A program made the position numbers and the translations under genes. This document shows, piece after piece, positions 46,178-57,559 of a DNA stretch of 64,000 bases (position 1 is the first letter of the stretch; each line of letters opens with the position of its first letter). Origin of the DNA: Deinococcus puniceus. GTDB taxonomy: Bacteria; Deinococcota; Deinococci; Deinococcales; Deinococcaceae. The notes under the pieces were generated by a model, which saw only the letters and a program-made list of their open reading frames with translations, was not told the DNA's origin and did not search any database. The stretch spans positions 790,501 to 854,500 of the forward strand of contig NZ_CP011387.1 of the NCBI RefSeq assembly GCF_001644565.1, in the 5' to 3' direction.

Positions 46178-48598
46178 ATGAGACTTCGCACATTGGGGGC
46201 ATTGGCCGTGGAAGGTTCGGGCCTGAAGCGCGAAAAGGTGCTGCTGCTGCTGGCGTACCTGTGCTTAGAGGGGCCGCAGCCGCGCCGCCGTCTGGCCGAC
46301 GTATTCTGGCCCGAAGCCGCCAATCCCATGAACAGCCTCGCGCAACATCTGGTGCATCTGCGCGGGTTGCCGGGATCGCTGCACGAAGAAGGCAGCCGCG
46401 TAGAAGCCGCCCTGCCCTGCGACGCGGCCCAGATGCGGGCGGCGGCCAGAAGTGGGCAGTGGCAGGAAGCGGTTTCATTGTATGGCGGCCCGTTTCTGGA
46501 GAGCCTGACCATTCCGCTGGGGGGCGATCTGGAGGAATGGGTGTACGAAACGCGGGAAGCTTTGGCGCTTGAAATGCGCGGGACGCTGCTGACGCTGGGC
46601 GGGCAAACGGCGGCGCGGGGCAACACCGAAGGAGCCGGAGCGTTGGCCGCCCGCGCCCTGCTGCTGCCGGGAGCGCCCCCACCCGACGAAACCGAACTGC
46701 CGCGCCTGTACCACCTGCTGAACCTGAGCGCTCACCCGCTGGCCGCACAGGTAGAGCGCGACGCTCGCACGCTGGGCGTGCCGCTGGACAGTCCGAGTGC
46801 CCGCATCGTGGCCGCCGCGCCGTTCGTGGGCCGCGCCGCCGAATTGGGGCAACTGGCCGCCCTGTCCCCCGGCAGCTTCGGGTGGGTCAGCGGCCCTGGT
46901 GGAATGGGCAAAACCGCGCTGCTAGAGGCGCTGAACCGGGCCGGGGGCTGGCAGGTTCTGAGTGGCCGCCCAGAAGCTCAAGCTGCCCAGCCCTACGCCA
47001 CGCTTGCGCCCCTGTTGCCGCACCCGGTCAGGAGTGCGGCAGAAGCCCTGAGCGCCCTGAACACTCCCCGCCTGAAAGTCGCCATTGACGACTGGGACAG
47101 CGTGGACGAGGCCAGCCGGGAGGTGCTGACCCTGGTTGCACGGCAGGCCCAACGACAAGAATTCGGAGCCGTGATCGTGGTCACGTCGCGCCGCCACCCC
47201 CCCTTCGAAGTCCGCGCTCACCTGACGCTCGGGCTGCTAAATCCTGAAGACGTGCCGCAGCCCGGCCTCCACGCCCTGACCGACGGACACCCGACGCTGG
47301 TGGGCGCGGCCCTGCGGGGGCAACCGTTGGAACTGGGGCAAGGGGCCAAAGTGCGGGCGCTGCCCCCCGAACTGCGCGACACTTTTTTGTTGCTGGCCCT
47401 GCAAGACCACCCCGATCTGCGGGCCACCCGCGCCGCGCTCAACCTGCACGCCGACGCCTTTGCCCGCATCCTGTCGGCACTGACCGTAGAGGGCCTGACC
47501 GGCGAAACGGGCCGGGTGTACGCGGCGGCGGCTATTCGTCATTACCTGTCGGCCATTTACGTGCAGTCTCAACTGTTGCACCTGCGCTTGGCCCGCGCCC
47601 TGCCGCCCGAAGCGGCTTGGCCGCACTACACCGCCGCCCGCGACCTGTGGGAAGAGGCCGACGAGACCCGAATCGCGGCTGTGGCGGCAGCCCGTGCCGA
47701 CGCCCTGATCCGGCGGGGCCACCCCGGAGAAGCCCGCGCCTTGCTGGACGGCCTTCCCGCTTGGCCCGAATTGGCCGTGCCGCACGCTTGGGCGCTGCTG
47801 GGTGCGGGCCAGTACGCCGAGGCCCTGCGGCGGCTAGATGCCCTCACGCCGCCCCATGCCGACGCTCCCGCCGCGCTGGCCGCCCGCGCCACCGCACTGG
47901 TTCGCATGGGCCGCCACGCCGAGGCCACTGCGCTGGCAGGCCGAGTCATAGGTACGGGGGCGGAAGGCGCACAGGCCGCGAGTGTGCTGGCCCACGCCGC
48001 CCGAATTCGCGAAAGCTGGGACGAGGCCCGCCGCTACAGCCGCATCGCCGCTGACCTGTGGCAACTGAACGGCGACGAGGAACAACATCTGAGTGAACTG
48101 GGCTTCGTGGCGCTGGCCCGCGTGCGGTTGGGCGTGGCTCCCGCCGAAGCCTTCGACGCCTTGCTGGAGCGTGCCAAAGGGTTGCCAAGTGTGCGCGGTA
48201 CGATGCTGGTGAACTACGCCCAGATGCTGGGTCAGCACGACCAATGGGAACAGGCCGAAGCCGCGTTGCTAGAGGCGGTGCCAGAACTCAAAACGGCAGG
48301 CGACGTGATGGGACTCGCATCACTTTTCATCAATCTGGGGGTGAGCCTGCATTTGCGCGGCCACCTCAAATCTGCCGCGGATTATTACAAGCAGGCCCTC
48401 AATCTCCTGAAAGGAACAGGCAGTATCCGGACTCTCGGCTTTGCCCTGAGCAACCTCAGCGAAATAGAGGGCGACCTGAGTGCCTTTGAGGACGTGATGG
48501 AGATGCTGGAGCGGGCCGGACAGAATGAACTCGTGGCTTCTATTCGCCGCAATGCCCAACTGGTGGCCCGCCTTCCGCCGAGTCCCCTGCATTCCTGA
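46178..48598 (+). CDS. SARP-like regulator with P-loop and TPR regions, copy 1
   Basis: An 806-residue protein. Residues 1-65 resemble the winged-helix of SARP/BTAD regulators (MRLRTLGALAVEG, then REKVLLLLAYLCLEGPQPRR, FWPEAANPMNSLAQHLVHLR). Residues 75-205 are helical, as in BTAD. A STAND-like ATPase follows, with P-loop GPGGMGKT (239-246) and acidic VAIDDWD (301-307). From about 460 to the end are TPR-type helices. No membrane segment, so cytoplasmic. Probably an ATP-dependent transcriptional activator; the signal is unknown. It lies 77 bp upstream of a secreted subtilase and is paralogous to the gene at 50656. Confidence 0.75.
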   Translation: MRLRTLGALAVEGSGLKREKVLLLLAYLCLEGPQPRRRLADVFWPEAANPMNSLAQHLVHLRGLPGSLHEEGSRVEAALPCDAAQMRAAARSGQWQEAVSLYGGPFLESLTIPLGGDLEEWVYETREALALEMRGTLLTLGGQTAARGNTEGAGALAARALLLPGAPPPDETELPRLYHLLNLSAHPLAAQVERDARTLGVPLDSPSARIVAAAPFVGRAAELGQLAALSPGSFGWVSGPGGMGKTALLEALNRAGGWQVLSGRPEAQAAQPYATLAPLLPHPVRSAAEALSALNTPRLKVAIDDWDSVDEASREVLTLVARQAQRQEFGAVIVVTSRRHPPFEVRAHLTLGLLNPEDVPQPGLHALTDGHPTLVGAALRGQPLELGQGAKVRALPPELRDTFLLLALQDHPDLRATRAALNLHADAFARILSALTVEGLTGETGRVYAAAAIRHYLSAIYVQSQLLHLRLARALPPEAAWPHYTAARDLWEEADETRIAAVAAARADALIRRGHPGEARALLDGLPAWPELAVPHAWALLGAGQYAEALRRLDALTPPHADAPAALAARATALVRMGRHAEATALAGRVIGTGAEGAQAASVLAHAARIRESWDEARRYSRIAADLWQLNGDEEQHLSELGFVALARVRLGVAPAEAFDALLERAKGLPSVRGTMLVNYAQMLGQHDQWEQAEAALLEAVPELKTAGDVMGLASLFINLGVSLHLRGHLKSAADYYKQALNLLKGTGSIRTLGFALSNLSEIEGDLSAFEDVMEMLERAGQNELVASIRRNAQLVARLPPSPLHS

Positions 48599-48675
48599 GA
48601 GGCTCGGTCATGCGCTGATCACGGCGTGAGGTTCACACTCCCTACAGTTTCACACTGCATTCAGGAGGTTCGGCC

Positions 48676-50445
48676 ATGAATCCTGTCCACTCAGCCCACC
48701 ACAAGCTTCAGATCAGTACAGTGCAGACCCGCACGGCGTCCTTTCCCGTCCCAGTCCTCTCGGTTTCACACGCCTTAACGCTGATGCTCGGCCTGCTGGC
48801 TCTGCTGATGCTGAGCGTAGCCAACGCACAAAACACCGTTGCCACGATTCCCAGCATAGGCACGGTTTTTCCCAGCACAGCGGCCCCCGGCGAGCGCGTG
48901 TGGATTCCGGGGCCGACTCGCCTGACGGTGCGCGATACCCTCTGGGTGGGCGGGCGGCCTACTGCGCTGGTGCGCGATTCGGTGTCAGGCTGGCTGGCCT
49001 TCGACGTGCCAAAAGACGCAGCGGGCGGCCCCCAAGGTCTGGGCGTAAATGCCCCGGCGCGGCAGGGCGGCCCTGTGTTAAATGTCTTGCCCCCAGAGTC
49101 GGCCTTTGGCGATGTGGTGATCTACGTGAATCCAGCGGCGGCGGCAGAGATTCGCAGCGGCTTCAGCGAGCGCGTAAAACGGTTCGCGGCGGCTTGCCAG
49201 CGCGGTTGCCCCGCCGAACTGACCCAGACCCTTGACCGCCTGTCGGCCTTGACTTTGCCCGCCTTGCAACCGTTGGGCCAAGTCTCTAGAGGAATGGTGC
49301 GTTTGCCTTCTGCGGCGCTGAATCCTGTGCGAATCAATCCGGGTGCGGCCACTGTCACGGGTGCGCCTGCCCTCAACATCCAAAGTCTCAGACTTCAGAA
49401 CTTGACCCTGCCGCCCCTCAACAGCGCCGCTGTGGTGGCCGCCCGCCGCAATAGCAGCTTTTGCGATTGGCTGGGCACGACTCTGCCCACGTCGGGCCTT
49501 CCCACCGGGCGCGTGTTGGCCTTGCTGAGCGCACTCTTCGGAGACGACTTGCAAACCGATCCTTCTACAACCAGCCATCCTTCACAGGCCCAAGCCCCCT
49601 TCCAAAACGAAAAACCCGGCACGGTACTGGAAAAACTGATCGGCGTAGGTAGCGGCACAGGCAAAGGCGTGACTATTCACGTGCTGGACACGGCCAGTGG
49701 CGCGGGCAACAGCGTCTCCGACCCGTTCGTGGTGGGCGAGCCAGTCAATTACTACAACCAGCTTTACCCGAATGTGCCCGGTCACGGCAGCGTCGTGGGC
49801 CAAATTGCCGGAACGGTGGCTCCCGGCGCAGCCCTGCAGTATCAGGCTGTGTGCGACAGCGCGGGCAACTGCTCCACCCTCAAGACCGTGCAGGCCCTCT
49901 GTGCTGTCGCTACGCAAGCGCGGCAGGGCGGGCGGCATGTGGTCAATTTTAGCTTGGGCGGCCCGGTGCCGCTGGTGGGCCTGCGTCTGGCGCTGCAAGA
50001 AGTGGCCCGGTTGGGCGTGCCTACCGCAGCCTCATATGGCAACACCGACGACTGCGCTGGCCTGATTCCCGGTGACCGCTGCTGGCACTATCCCGCCGAC
50101 TGGCACGCCGAATTTTCGGTCATTGGCCTGCCCAGCCTGATTGCGCAAAAGCGCCCCACCATGCTGCTCAGTGTGGCAGGCTGGGACATCGGCACTCAGG
50201 AAATGGCGACCTACAACCGCGCCATGCGCCTAAAAGGAGTGACTGCGCCGCCGCCCAGCGTGCAGGCTCCCGGCGAATTCTGGTTTGGCGGGCGGCCCTA
50301 CTTCGGCACGTCGTTCGCGGCTCCGGTAGTGGCGGGCGGGCTGGCGCTGTGGGCGCAGTGCAACCCCGGCGTCCCCTTTTTGCCGCTGCTCCTAACGCCG
50401 GGTGTGGCTCCCATGAATCTGGCTGCTCTGGGAACCTGCCCGTAA
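48676..50445 (+). CDS. Secreted subtilisin-like serine protease, cassette copy 1
   Basis: A 589-residue S8-type protease. Signal peptide about 30-52 after a long basic N-region, ending SVANAQ. Residues 55-140 look like an IPT/TIG-type beta domain. A Leu/Pro-rich helical region follows (about 180-250). Catalytic domain about 325-580: Asp338 (IHVLDTAS), His370 (PGHGSVVGQIAG), oxyanion Asn456 (SYGNTDD), Ser546 (GTSFAAPVVAGGLALW). Cysteines at 393, 399, 409, 460 and 469 may form disulfides. AGGAGG is a strong ribosome-binding site. Export plus the adjacent regulator suggests regulated extracellular proteolysis. Confidence 0.85.
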   Translation: MNPVHSAHHKLQISTVQTRTASFPVPVLSVSHALTLMLGLLALLMLSVANAQNTVATIPSIGTVFPSTAAPGERVWIPGPTRLTVRDTLWVGGRPTALVRDSVSGWLAFDVPKDAAGGPQGLGVNAPARQGGPVLNVLPPESAFGDVVIYVNPAAAAEIRSGFSERVKRFAAACQRGCPAELTQTLDRLSALTLPALQPLGQVSRGMVRLPSAALNPVRINPGAATVTGAPALNIQSLRLQNLTLPPLNSAAVVAARRNSSFCDWLGTTLPTSGLPTGRVLALLSALFGDDLQTDPSTTSHPSQAQAPFQNEKPGTVLEKLIGVGSGTGKGVTIHVLDTASGAGNSVSDPFVVGEPVNYYNQLYPNVPGHGSVVGQIAGTVAPGAALQYQAVCDSAGNCSTLKTVQALCAVATQARQGGRHVVNFSLGGPVPLVGLRLALQEVARLGVPTAASYGNTDDCAGLIPGDRCWHYPADWHAEFSVIGLPSLIAQKRPTMLLSVAGWDIGTQEMATYNRAMRLKGVTAPPPSVQAPGEFWFGGRPYFGTSFAAPVVAGGLALWAQCNPGVPFLPLLLTPGVAPMNLAALGTCP

Positions 50446-50611
50446 TCTCTTGCTGCCTGAGAAGACTCATTTGGTGAAAGATGCAATTGAAACCGCGTCC
50501 TTGAGTCTTTCTTCAGGCGTTCTTAATTTACTTTTCAACTTCTCGCGTCCTCAACGCTAAAACCCTCCAGATTAAAGTTCTTTCCGCGTTGTATTGAACT
50601 GCCGACTTTCA

Positions 50612-50650
50612 GGGGGTACTTGACCCCCGATCCATGAAAATTAATACAAT
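50612..50650 (+). promoter_or_regulatory. Promoter of regulator copy 2 with overlapping hairpin
   Basis: GGGGGT-ACTTG-ACCCCC forms a perfect 6-bp inverted repeat (50612-50628) that overlaps TTGACC (50620-50625), a possible -35. TACAAT (50645-50650) is the -10, 5 nt before ATG 50656, so the mRNA is leaderless or nearly so. The 19-nt spacer is long. The inverted repeat could be an operator. The rest of the 210-bp gap is AT-rich, with nothing else seen. Confidence 0.55.
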
Positions 50651-50655
50651 GTTAC

Positions 50656-53070
50656 ATGAGACTCCGGACGCTGGGGGGCGTGTCTATAGAGGGCGGAAAG
50701 TACGGGCGTGAAAAGCCCCTGCTTGTGCTGGCTTACCTTGCGCTGGAAGGGCCGCAGCCGCGCCGTCATCTGGCCGAATTGTTTTGGCCGAGCGCCGAAG
50801 GGCCGCAACAACTGAACAACCTCAATCAGCACCTGATCCGGTTGCGGCCCCTGGGCCACGTGGTGCATGAAGACGGCCAACTGCTCCGAACAGACCTGAC
50901 CTGCGATGCACGGGAGTTTCAGGATCATGTGTGTGCGGGGCGGCAGGCCGACGCCCTGAACGCCTACAGCGGGGCGTTTCTCACGGGCCTGAAAACTGAA
51001 CTTGGGGAGGAGCTGGAAGAGTGGGTGTTGGGCGTGCGCGAAACCCTGGCCCGCGCTGCCCGCGCCCTTCACTTGACGCTGGCCGAAGACTGGCAGGCAC
51101 GCGGCGACGTGGTGCAGGCCGCGCACGGGGCCGAAGCCGCCTACCGCCTTCCCGGCGCACCGCCCCCCGAACCCGAAGACTTGCCGCGCCTGTTCCGGCT
51201 CCTCAGTGCTGGGCAGCATCCCTTGGCCGACACGATTCGCCGTGAAGCCCGCGAATTGGGTATGACCCTGACGCCTCAGCCGGTGTCTTCTGCGCCGCCA
51301 CTGGTGGGCCGCACCGCTGAACTGGCCCAGCTTCAGACCCTCGCGGCGGGGCAGGTAGGCTGGCTGACCGGGGTGCCGAGTATCGGCAAGAGTGCCCTGC
51401 TGTCGGCTCTTGCCGTGCGTGGCGGCTGGCGCGTGCTGCTGGGCCGGGCCGGATTGCCCTTTGCGACCCTCGAACCCTTGGCTTCCCGGCCTCTTACCAG
51501 CACCGCCGAAGCCTTGGCCCTGCTGGGCGATCCCCGTCTGCGCGTGGCGATAGACGGCTGGGAAGATGCCGACGACGCCACTCGCGCCGCCCTGAGTTTG
51601 GCGGCCCGCCAACGTCCCGGCGCGGCCCTCCTGATCGCCGCCCGCAGCGCCCCCGCCTTGCCCGTAGACCTGCACCTGACGCTTGGCCCCCTTCGTGAGG
51701 CCGACCTGAGCGGGCATCCCGGTGCGTTGGCGGCCACCGGGGGAAATCCGGCCCTGCTGCGGGCGTTCCTGCGCGGTGCATCTGCACACCAGAGCCTCGA
51801 AGCCCATCTGGCGCACCTCGGCCCCCAAGCGCGTGCGCTGCTGCTGGCCCTCGCCGCCCAAGACCCGCCCCACCTGAACGCCACCCGCGCCGCCCTTGAC
51901 TTCAGCGCCGCCGACTTTGCCCACACGCTCGATGGGCTGGCCCGCGAAGGGCTGACCACCCCGGAAGGCCACCTGCGCACCCCCGCCCCCGCCCGCGAAT
52001 TGCTGGCCGCACAGCCCATAGACACGCAACTGCTGCATCTGCGTTTGGCCCGTGCCCACCCGCACACCAGCGGTTGGGTTCATTGGCAGGCCGCCCAGCA
52101 TCTCTGGGAAGACACTGACCGGGAAGCGGCGGCCAAAGCAGCCCACTGGCACGCCGATCAGGAAATGAAACGCGGTTATCCGGCACGGGCGGCGGCCACG
52201 TTGGAACTGGCCCCGCAGACGGATGAGGTGCGGCTGCTGCGGGGGTGGGCGCTAATTGAGTGCGGCAAGGCCCTAGAAGCTTTGAATCTTTTGGCATCCT
52301 TACCACACACCGCGAATGTGCTGGCCGCTTTAGGAACCGCAACCTATAAACTAGGTCATTTTTCAGAAGCACTTGCTTGGGCGGCTGCCCTCCCCACTGA
52401 CGGCAGCTTAAGTTCAGCGCATGGCAGCATGATCAGAGGCAACGTCGCTTTGAAAGAACATGAGTTCTTGTGCGCTCAGAAGCATTACCGTTTGGCGGCT
52501 CAGGTCTACCGCCTCAATAATGACGTGCCTTCTGCCTTGATTGCCGAGAATTTACTGGCGACCCTTGCTGTTCAGTTAGGGGCAGAGGCAAGGCAGATTT
52601 TTCCAGCACTCGTGCAGGCCAGTTCGGCCTACGCACGGCAAAAGGCGCTGGTGCTATGCAACTTCGCCTATAGTCTGACATCAACGCCGGACACTACAGA
52701 TAAATCTTATCTGGAGGCGGAAAATCTATATAGAGAAGCCATGAGGCTTCAAGAGATTTTGGGAGATAGGCATGGAATCGCCCAGACATTAAATTCACTT
52801 GCGGTCAACAAACATCTGCAAGGCAAGATTGGTGACGCCAAAAGGTTATATTATCAAGCTTTGGAATGTCTGAAGGGCAGTGGCGACGTTAGATCAATGG
52901 GATTGATTCTCAGCAATATAGGGGAAATAGAAGAAGACTTCACTGGTTTCAGCGAAAATATTGAATTTCTCAACGGTACTGGTCACGGCAAATTAGCTGA
53001 AATCATCCATAAAAACCTTATAGCCGATTCATTTGTAGGGTTGGAGCAGAGTTACGTTTCATCAGCCTAA
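50656..53070 (+). CDS. SARP-like regulator with P-loop and TPR regions, copy 2
   Basis: An 804-residue paralogue of the 46178 gene with the same order. SARP-like start (MRLRTLGGVSIEG, REKPLLVLAYLALEGPQPRR, FWPSAEGPQQLNNLNQHL). BTAD-like helices. P-loop GVPSIGKS (239-246) and VAIDGWEDAD; the first copy has Asp where this has Gly. C-terminal TPR-like helices (LEAENLYREAMRLQEILGDRHGIAQTL; AKRLYYQALECLKGSGD). The last 270 codons (from about 52,260) are visibly AT-rich, unlike the GC-rich first two thirds. It lies 21 bp upstream of protease copy 2. Confidence 0.75.
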   Translation: MRLRTLGGVSIEGGKYGREKPLLVLAYLALEGPQPRRHLAELFWPSAEGPQQLNNLNQHLIRLRPLGHVVHEDGQLLRTDLTCDAREFQDHVCAGRQADALNAYSGAFLTGLKTELGEELEEWVLGVRETLARAARALHLTLAEDWQARGDVVQAAHGAEAAYRLPGAPPPEPEDLPRLFRLLSAGQHPLADTIRREARELGMTLTPQPVSSAPPLVGRTAELAQLQTLAAGQVGWLTGVPSIGKSALLSALAVRGGWRVLLGRAGLPFATLEPLASRPLTSTAEALALLGDPRLRVAIDGWEDADDATRAALSLAARQRPGAALLIAARSAPALPVDLHLTLGPLREADLSGHPGALAATGGNPALLRAFLRGASAHQSLEAHLAHLGPQARALLLALAAQDPPHLNATRAALDFSAADFAHTLDGLAREGLTTPEGHLRTPAPARELLAAQPIDTQLLHLRLARAHPHTSGWVHWQAAQHLWEDTDREAAAKAAHWHADQEMKRGYPARAAATLELAPQTDEVRLLRGWALIECGKALEALNLLASLPHTANVLAALGTATYKLGHFSEALAWAAALPTDGSLSSAHGSMIRGNVALKEHEFLCAQKHYRLAAQVYRLNNDVPSALIAENLLATLAVQLGAEARQIFPALVQASSAYARQKALVLCNFAYSLTSTPDTTDKSYLEAENLYREAMRLQEILGDRHGIAQTLNSLAVNKHLQGKIGDAKRLYYQALECLKGSGDVRSMGLILSNIGEIEEDFTGFSENIEFLNGTGHGKLAEIIHKNLIADSFVGLEQSYVSSA

Positions 53071-53091
53071 GCAGAGCGTTTTGGGGGCAGA

Positions 53092-55107
53092 ATGCTAAGA
53101 TACATCTTCGCAACCACCTTGGCCTCCTTACTCCTATGTGGGATTGGGGAATCTCAAATTTCACAGTCATACCCAAATGTTCTTGCGATTCAGGATGGAA
53201 ATTTCCAATATAATGGTGATCTAGCAGCCAGCACTCTGAATTGGAAAGTAGGAAGTAAAGAGGAGACATGTTCTAAATTCAGAGTGCTCAGTGCATGGTC
53301 TTGTAAAGTTCCAGAAAACGCTGCTTTAGGTCTACAAGACGTCCGTATCTCTGTCAATGGCAATGCTTTTAAAAAAACCACTTCAATCACTATATTACCT
53401 AGCATTCCTATATTTATTGAATCTTCATCAGTAAAAAATAGCCCATTAAGTAAAAAAGAAGCAGTATTCAGTTTTGGAATTGCGGATCCAATCCTTTCTA
53501 TCCCACTGAATAGAAGTGCTGTGTCTTCCGCTTTATCTGTTACAGCTAAGGAAGTCAATTCTGCTTTTAACTCGGGATTAAATGCTAATCAGCAGAGATT
53601 TGATGTCAATTCAAGAGTGTTAAACGATGGCCGTCTTGCTCTAAGTGTCAATGAATTGGAACGCTTGCGGCAAGTATTGCCTCAGCTGTCGCTGCCTAGA
53701 TTTGATCCAAATAAACCCTCTTTACCAGTTCTGCCTAGCATTACTGGTTTATCTAAGTTGCTACCTCCATCTGAATTATCATCAAGTCCCCAGATATTAA
53801 ATCAGGGCGTACTTTATCAGCGCCCCCTTGTTGCTCTAGGTACGAAATACAAGAATTTCAGTGAATTAGCTGGACAGCTACGTAGCATACCCAACTCTAG
53901 TTTAGTCAAGTACAGCACCAAAGATATAGAAGCTTCTTTGTTGAGGCTTAAAAATGATTTTCAAGCCAAATCATACATTCCTAGTCAGAGTGTTATCAAG
54001 TTTTTTATGAATAAAAAGGAGGGTGGTGACGGAATATGCAGCAAGAATCTGTCAGAAATCCAGCCGCCCAGCCAATCTTCTACAATAGCATTGGATTATG
54101 AGGTGTTTACTACATACTACAATAACCATGGAATATCGGCTAATATTTCACCGACCAAAGAACCCAATACTGGGCAAAACGGAAATACGTCAATTAATCT
54201 TCAGGAAACTGTGACGATGCAAGAGGGTAATCGTTTTAATGAAGGTATTTACAGTACCTTGAAGCATACAGTACAAAGCACAAATGTGCAAGAAAATAGC
54301 ATACCATCTGAGGAGACTAGATTAGACAAAAGTTTGACACCTTTAATCTACATTATCGATACTTTTGGTCTTGAGAGATCAAATTTTATGCGGGATGATT
54401 TTAAGGTTAATAAAGGCAAATCATATTACTTTTACGGACATGGGATTCATGTAGCTTCCATTATAAAAAGGGTATTTAAAAGTGCAGACATTGAAAGCAT
54501 TAAAGCATGTGATTATCAAGGTGCATGTAGCATAGCGCAAGTTATCCAAGGTGTCTGTTTGGCAGCCGTAACAGCCTCCAAGACCAAGCGGCCAGTCATC
54601 GTCAATATGAGCTTCACCACACCTGTGCCGGGGAAGTTTTTCCTAGAGGCCATGGAATATGCAGCCGAGCAAGGCGTTAAGTTCGTAGTCGCCCATGGAA
54701 ATTCTGATCCACTCAGGAAAGGCAATCTAGATTGCAGAGAACTACAGCCTCTAGATAGGTGTAACCATTTTCCAGCAGATTGGGCCTCTCTAGATTCCAA
54801 AAACTTTGGTAAAAACATAATCAGTGTAGGAGCTTTACAACCAAACTTGCACGGTTGGGACAAGGCCGGATTTGGTCGGCTGATGTTGCCCGAAGGAGTG
54901 CTCAACACCCTGCCTACCGTAAGTGCGCCCGGCGTCTTTTATTTTCCTTCTGCGCCAGCCCAATTGGCGTTGGGTGATCAGCGCTTGGCCTTTTGGGGAA
55001 CTTCATTTGCCAGCCCATTGGTGACTGGTTTGCTGGCCGAGTGGATGCACTCCGGTGAGACGACTGTTCCTTCCATGTGGCAGGATAATGTTTCGCTTAT
55101 AAAATAG
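53092..55107 (+). CDS. Secreted subtilisin-like serine protease, cassette copy 2
   Basis: A 671-residue protease. Signal peptide about 1-20 (FATTLASLLLCGIGES; the Cys could allow lipidation but the lipobox is poor). A diverged N-terminal beta domain (about 25-105), then a long Ser/Asn/Lys-rich insert. Catalytic domain about 415-660: Asp423 (YIIDTFG), His450 (YGHGIHVASI), Asn537 (AHGNSD), Ser638 (WGTSFASPLVTGLLAEW). Cysteines match those of copy 1 (CDYQGACS; LDCRELQPLDRCNHFPADW). The gene is AT-rich except near its 3' end. GGGGGC precedes the ATG. Likely co-transcribed with regulator 2. Confidence 0.82.
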   Translation: MLRYIFATTLASLLLCGIGESQISQSYPNVLAIQDGNFQYNGDLAASTLNWKVGSKEETCSKFRVLSAWSCKVPENAALGLQDVRISVNGNAFKKTTSITILPSIPIFIESSSVKNSPLSKKEAVFSFGIADPILSIPLNRSAVSSALSVTAKEVNSAFNSGLNANQQRFDVNSRVLNDGRLALSVNELERLRQVLPQLSLPRFDPNKPSLPVLPSITGLSKLLPPSELSSSPQILNQGVLYQRPLVALGTKYKNFSELAGQLRSIPNSSLVKYSTKDIEASLLRLKNDFQAKSYIPSQSVIKFFMNKKEGGDGICSKNLSEIQPPSQSSTIALDYEVFTTYYNNHGISANISPTKEPNTGQNGNTSINLQETVTMQEGNRFNEGIYSTLKHTVQSTNVQENSIPSEETRLDKSLTPLIYIIDTFGLERSNFMRDDFKVNKGKSYYFYGHGIHVASIIKRVFKSADIESIKACDYQGACSIAQVIQGVCLAAVTASKTKRPVIVNMSFTTPVPGKFFLEAMEYAAEQGVKFVVAHGNSDPLRKGNLDCRELQPLDRCNHFPADWASLDSKNFGKNIISVGALQPNLHGWDKAGFGRLMLPEGVLNTLPTVSAPGVFYFPSAPAQLALGDQRLAFWGTSFASPLVTGLLAEWMHSGETTVPSMWQDNVSLIK

Positions 55108-55125
55108 CCTTGTGCTACAGAAAAA

Positions 55126-55150
55126 ACCGCCCCAACTTGGAAGGGGCGGT
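55126..55150. terminator. Bidirectional terminator between protease 2 and gyrB
   Basis: Stem ACCGCCCC/GGGGCGGT with a 9-nt loop, six A on the left (T on the minus strand) and CTTTCTT on the right. It serves both convergent genes. Confidence 0.88.
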
Positions 55151-55168
55151 CTTTCTTCTAGGGCACAT

Positions 55169-57376
<2,208 letters not shown>

Positions 57377-57559
57377 TTACTGAAATGGGTCAAATAAATT
57401 ATGTTATAAGCGTAATATGTGGGCCGTCTTCTTGACCCGCAATGGGGGTATAAAATCCGTCCCAGCGCCCGTCCGTTTGCTTGCAGCTTTTGGGCTGGGG
57501 CTGGGGCTGGGGCGCGGGGTTGCACGCCGGGCCTCTGTACGGGTCAGAATGGGCACGCG

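Noticed and set aside
46178..55107. Reading the regulator-protease cassettes as an anti-phage defence system
   Set aside because: STAND ATPases with proteases occur in defence, but both proteases here have signal peptides and the regulators have DNA-binding-type N-termini, which points to regulated secretion instead.
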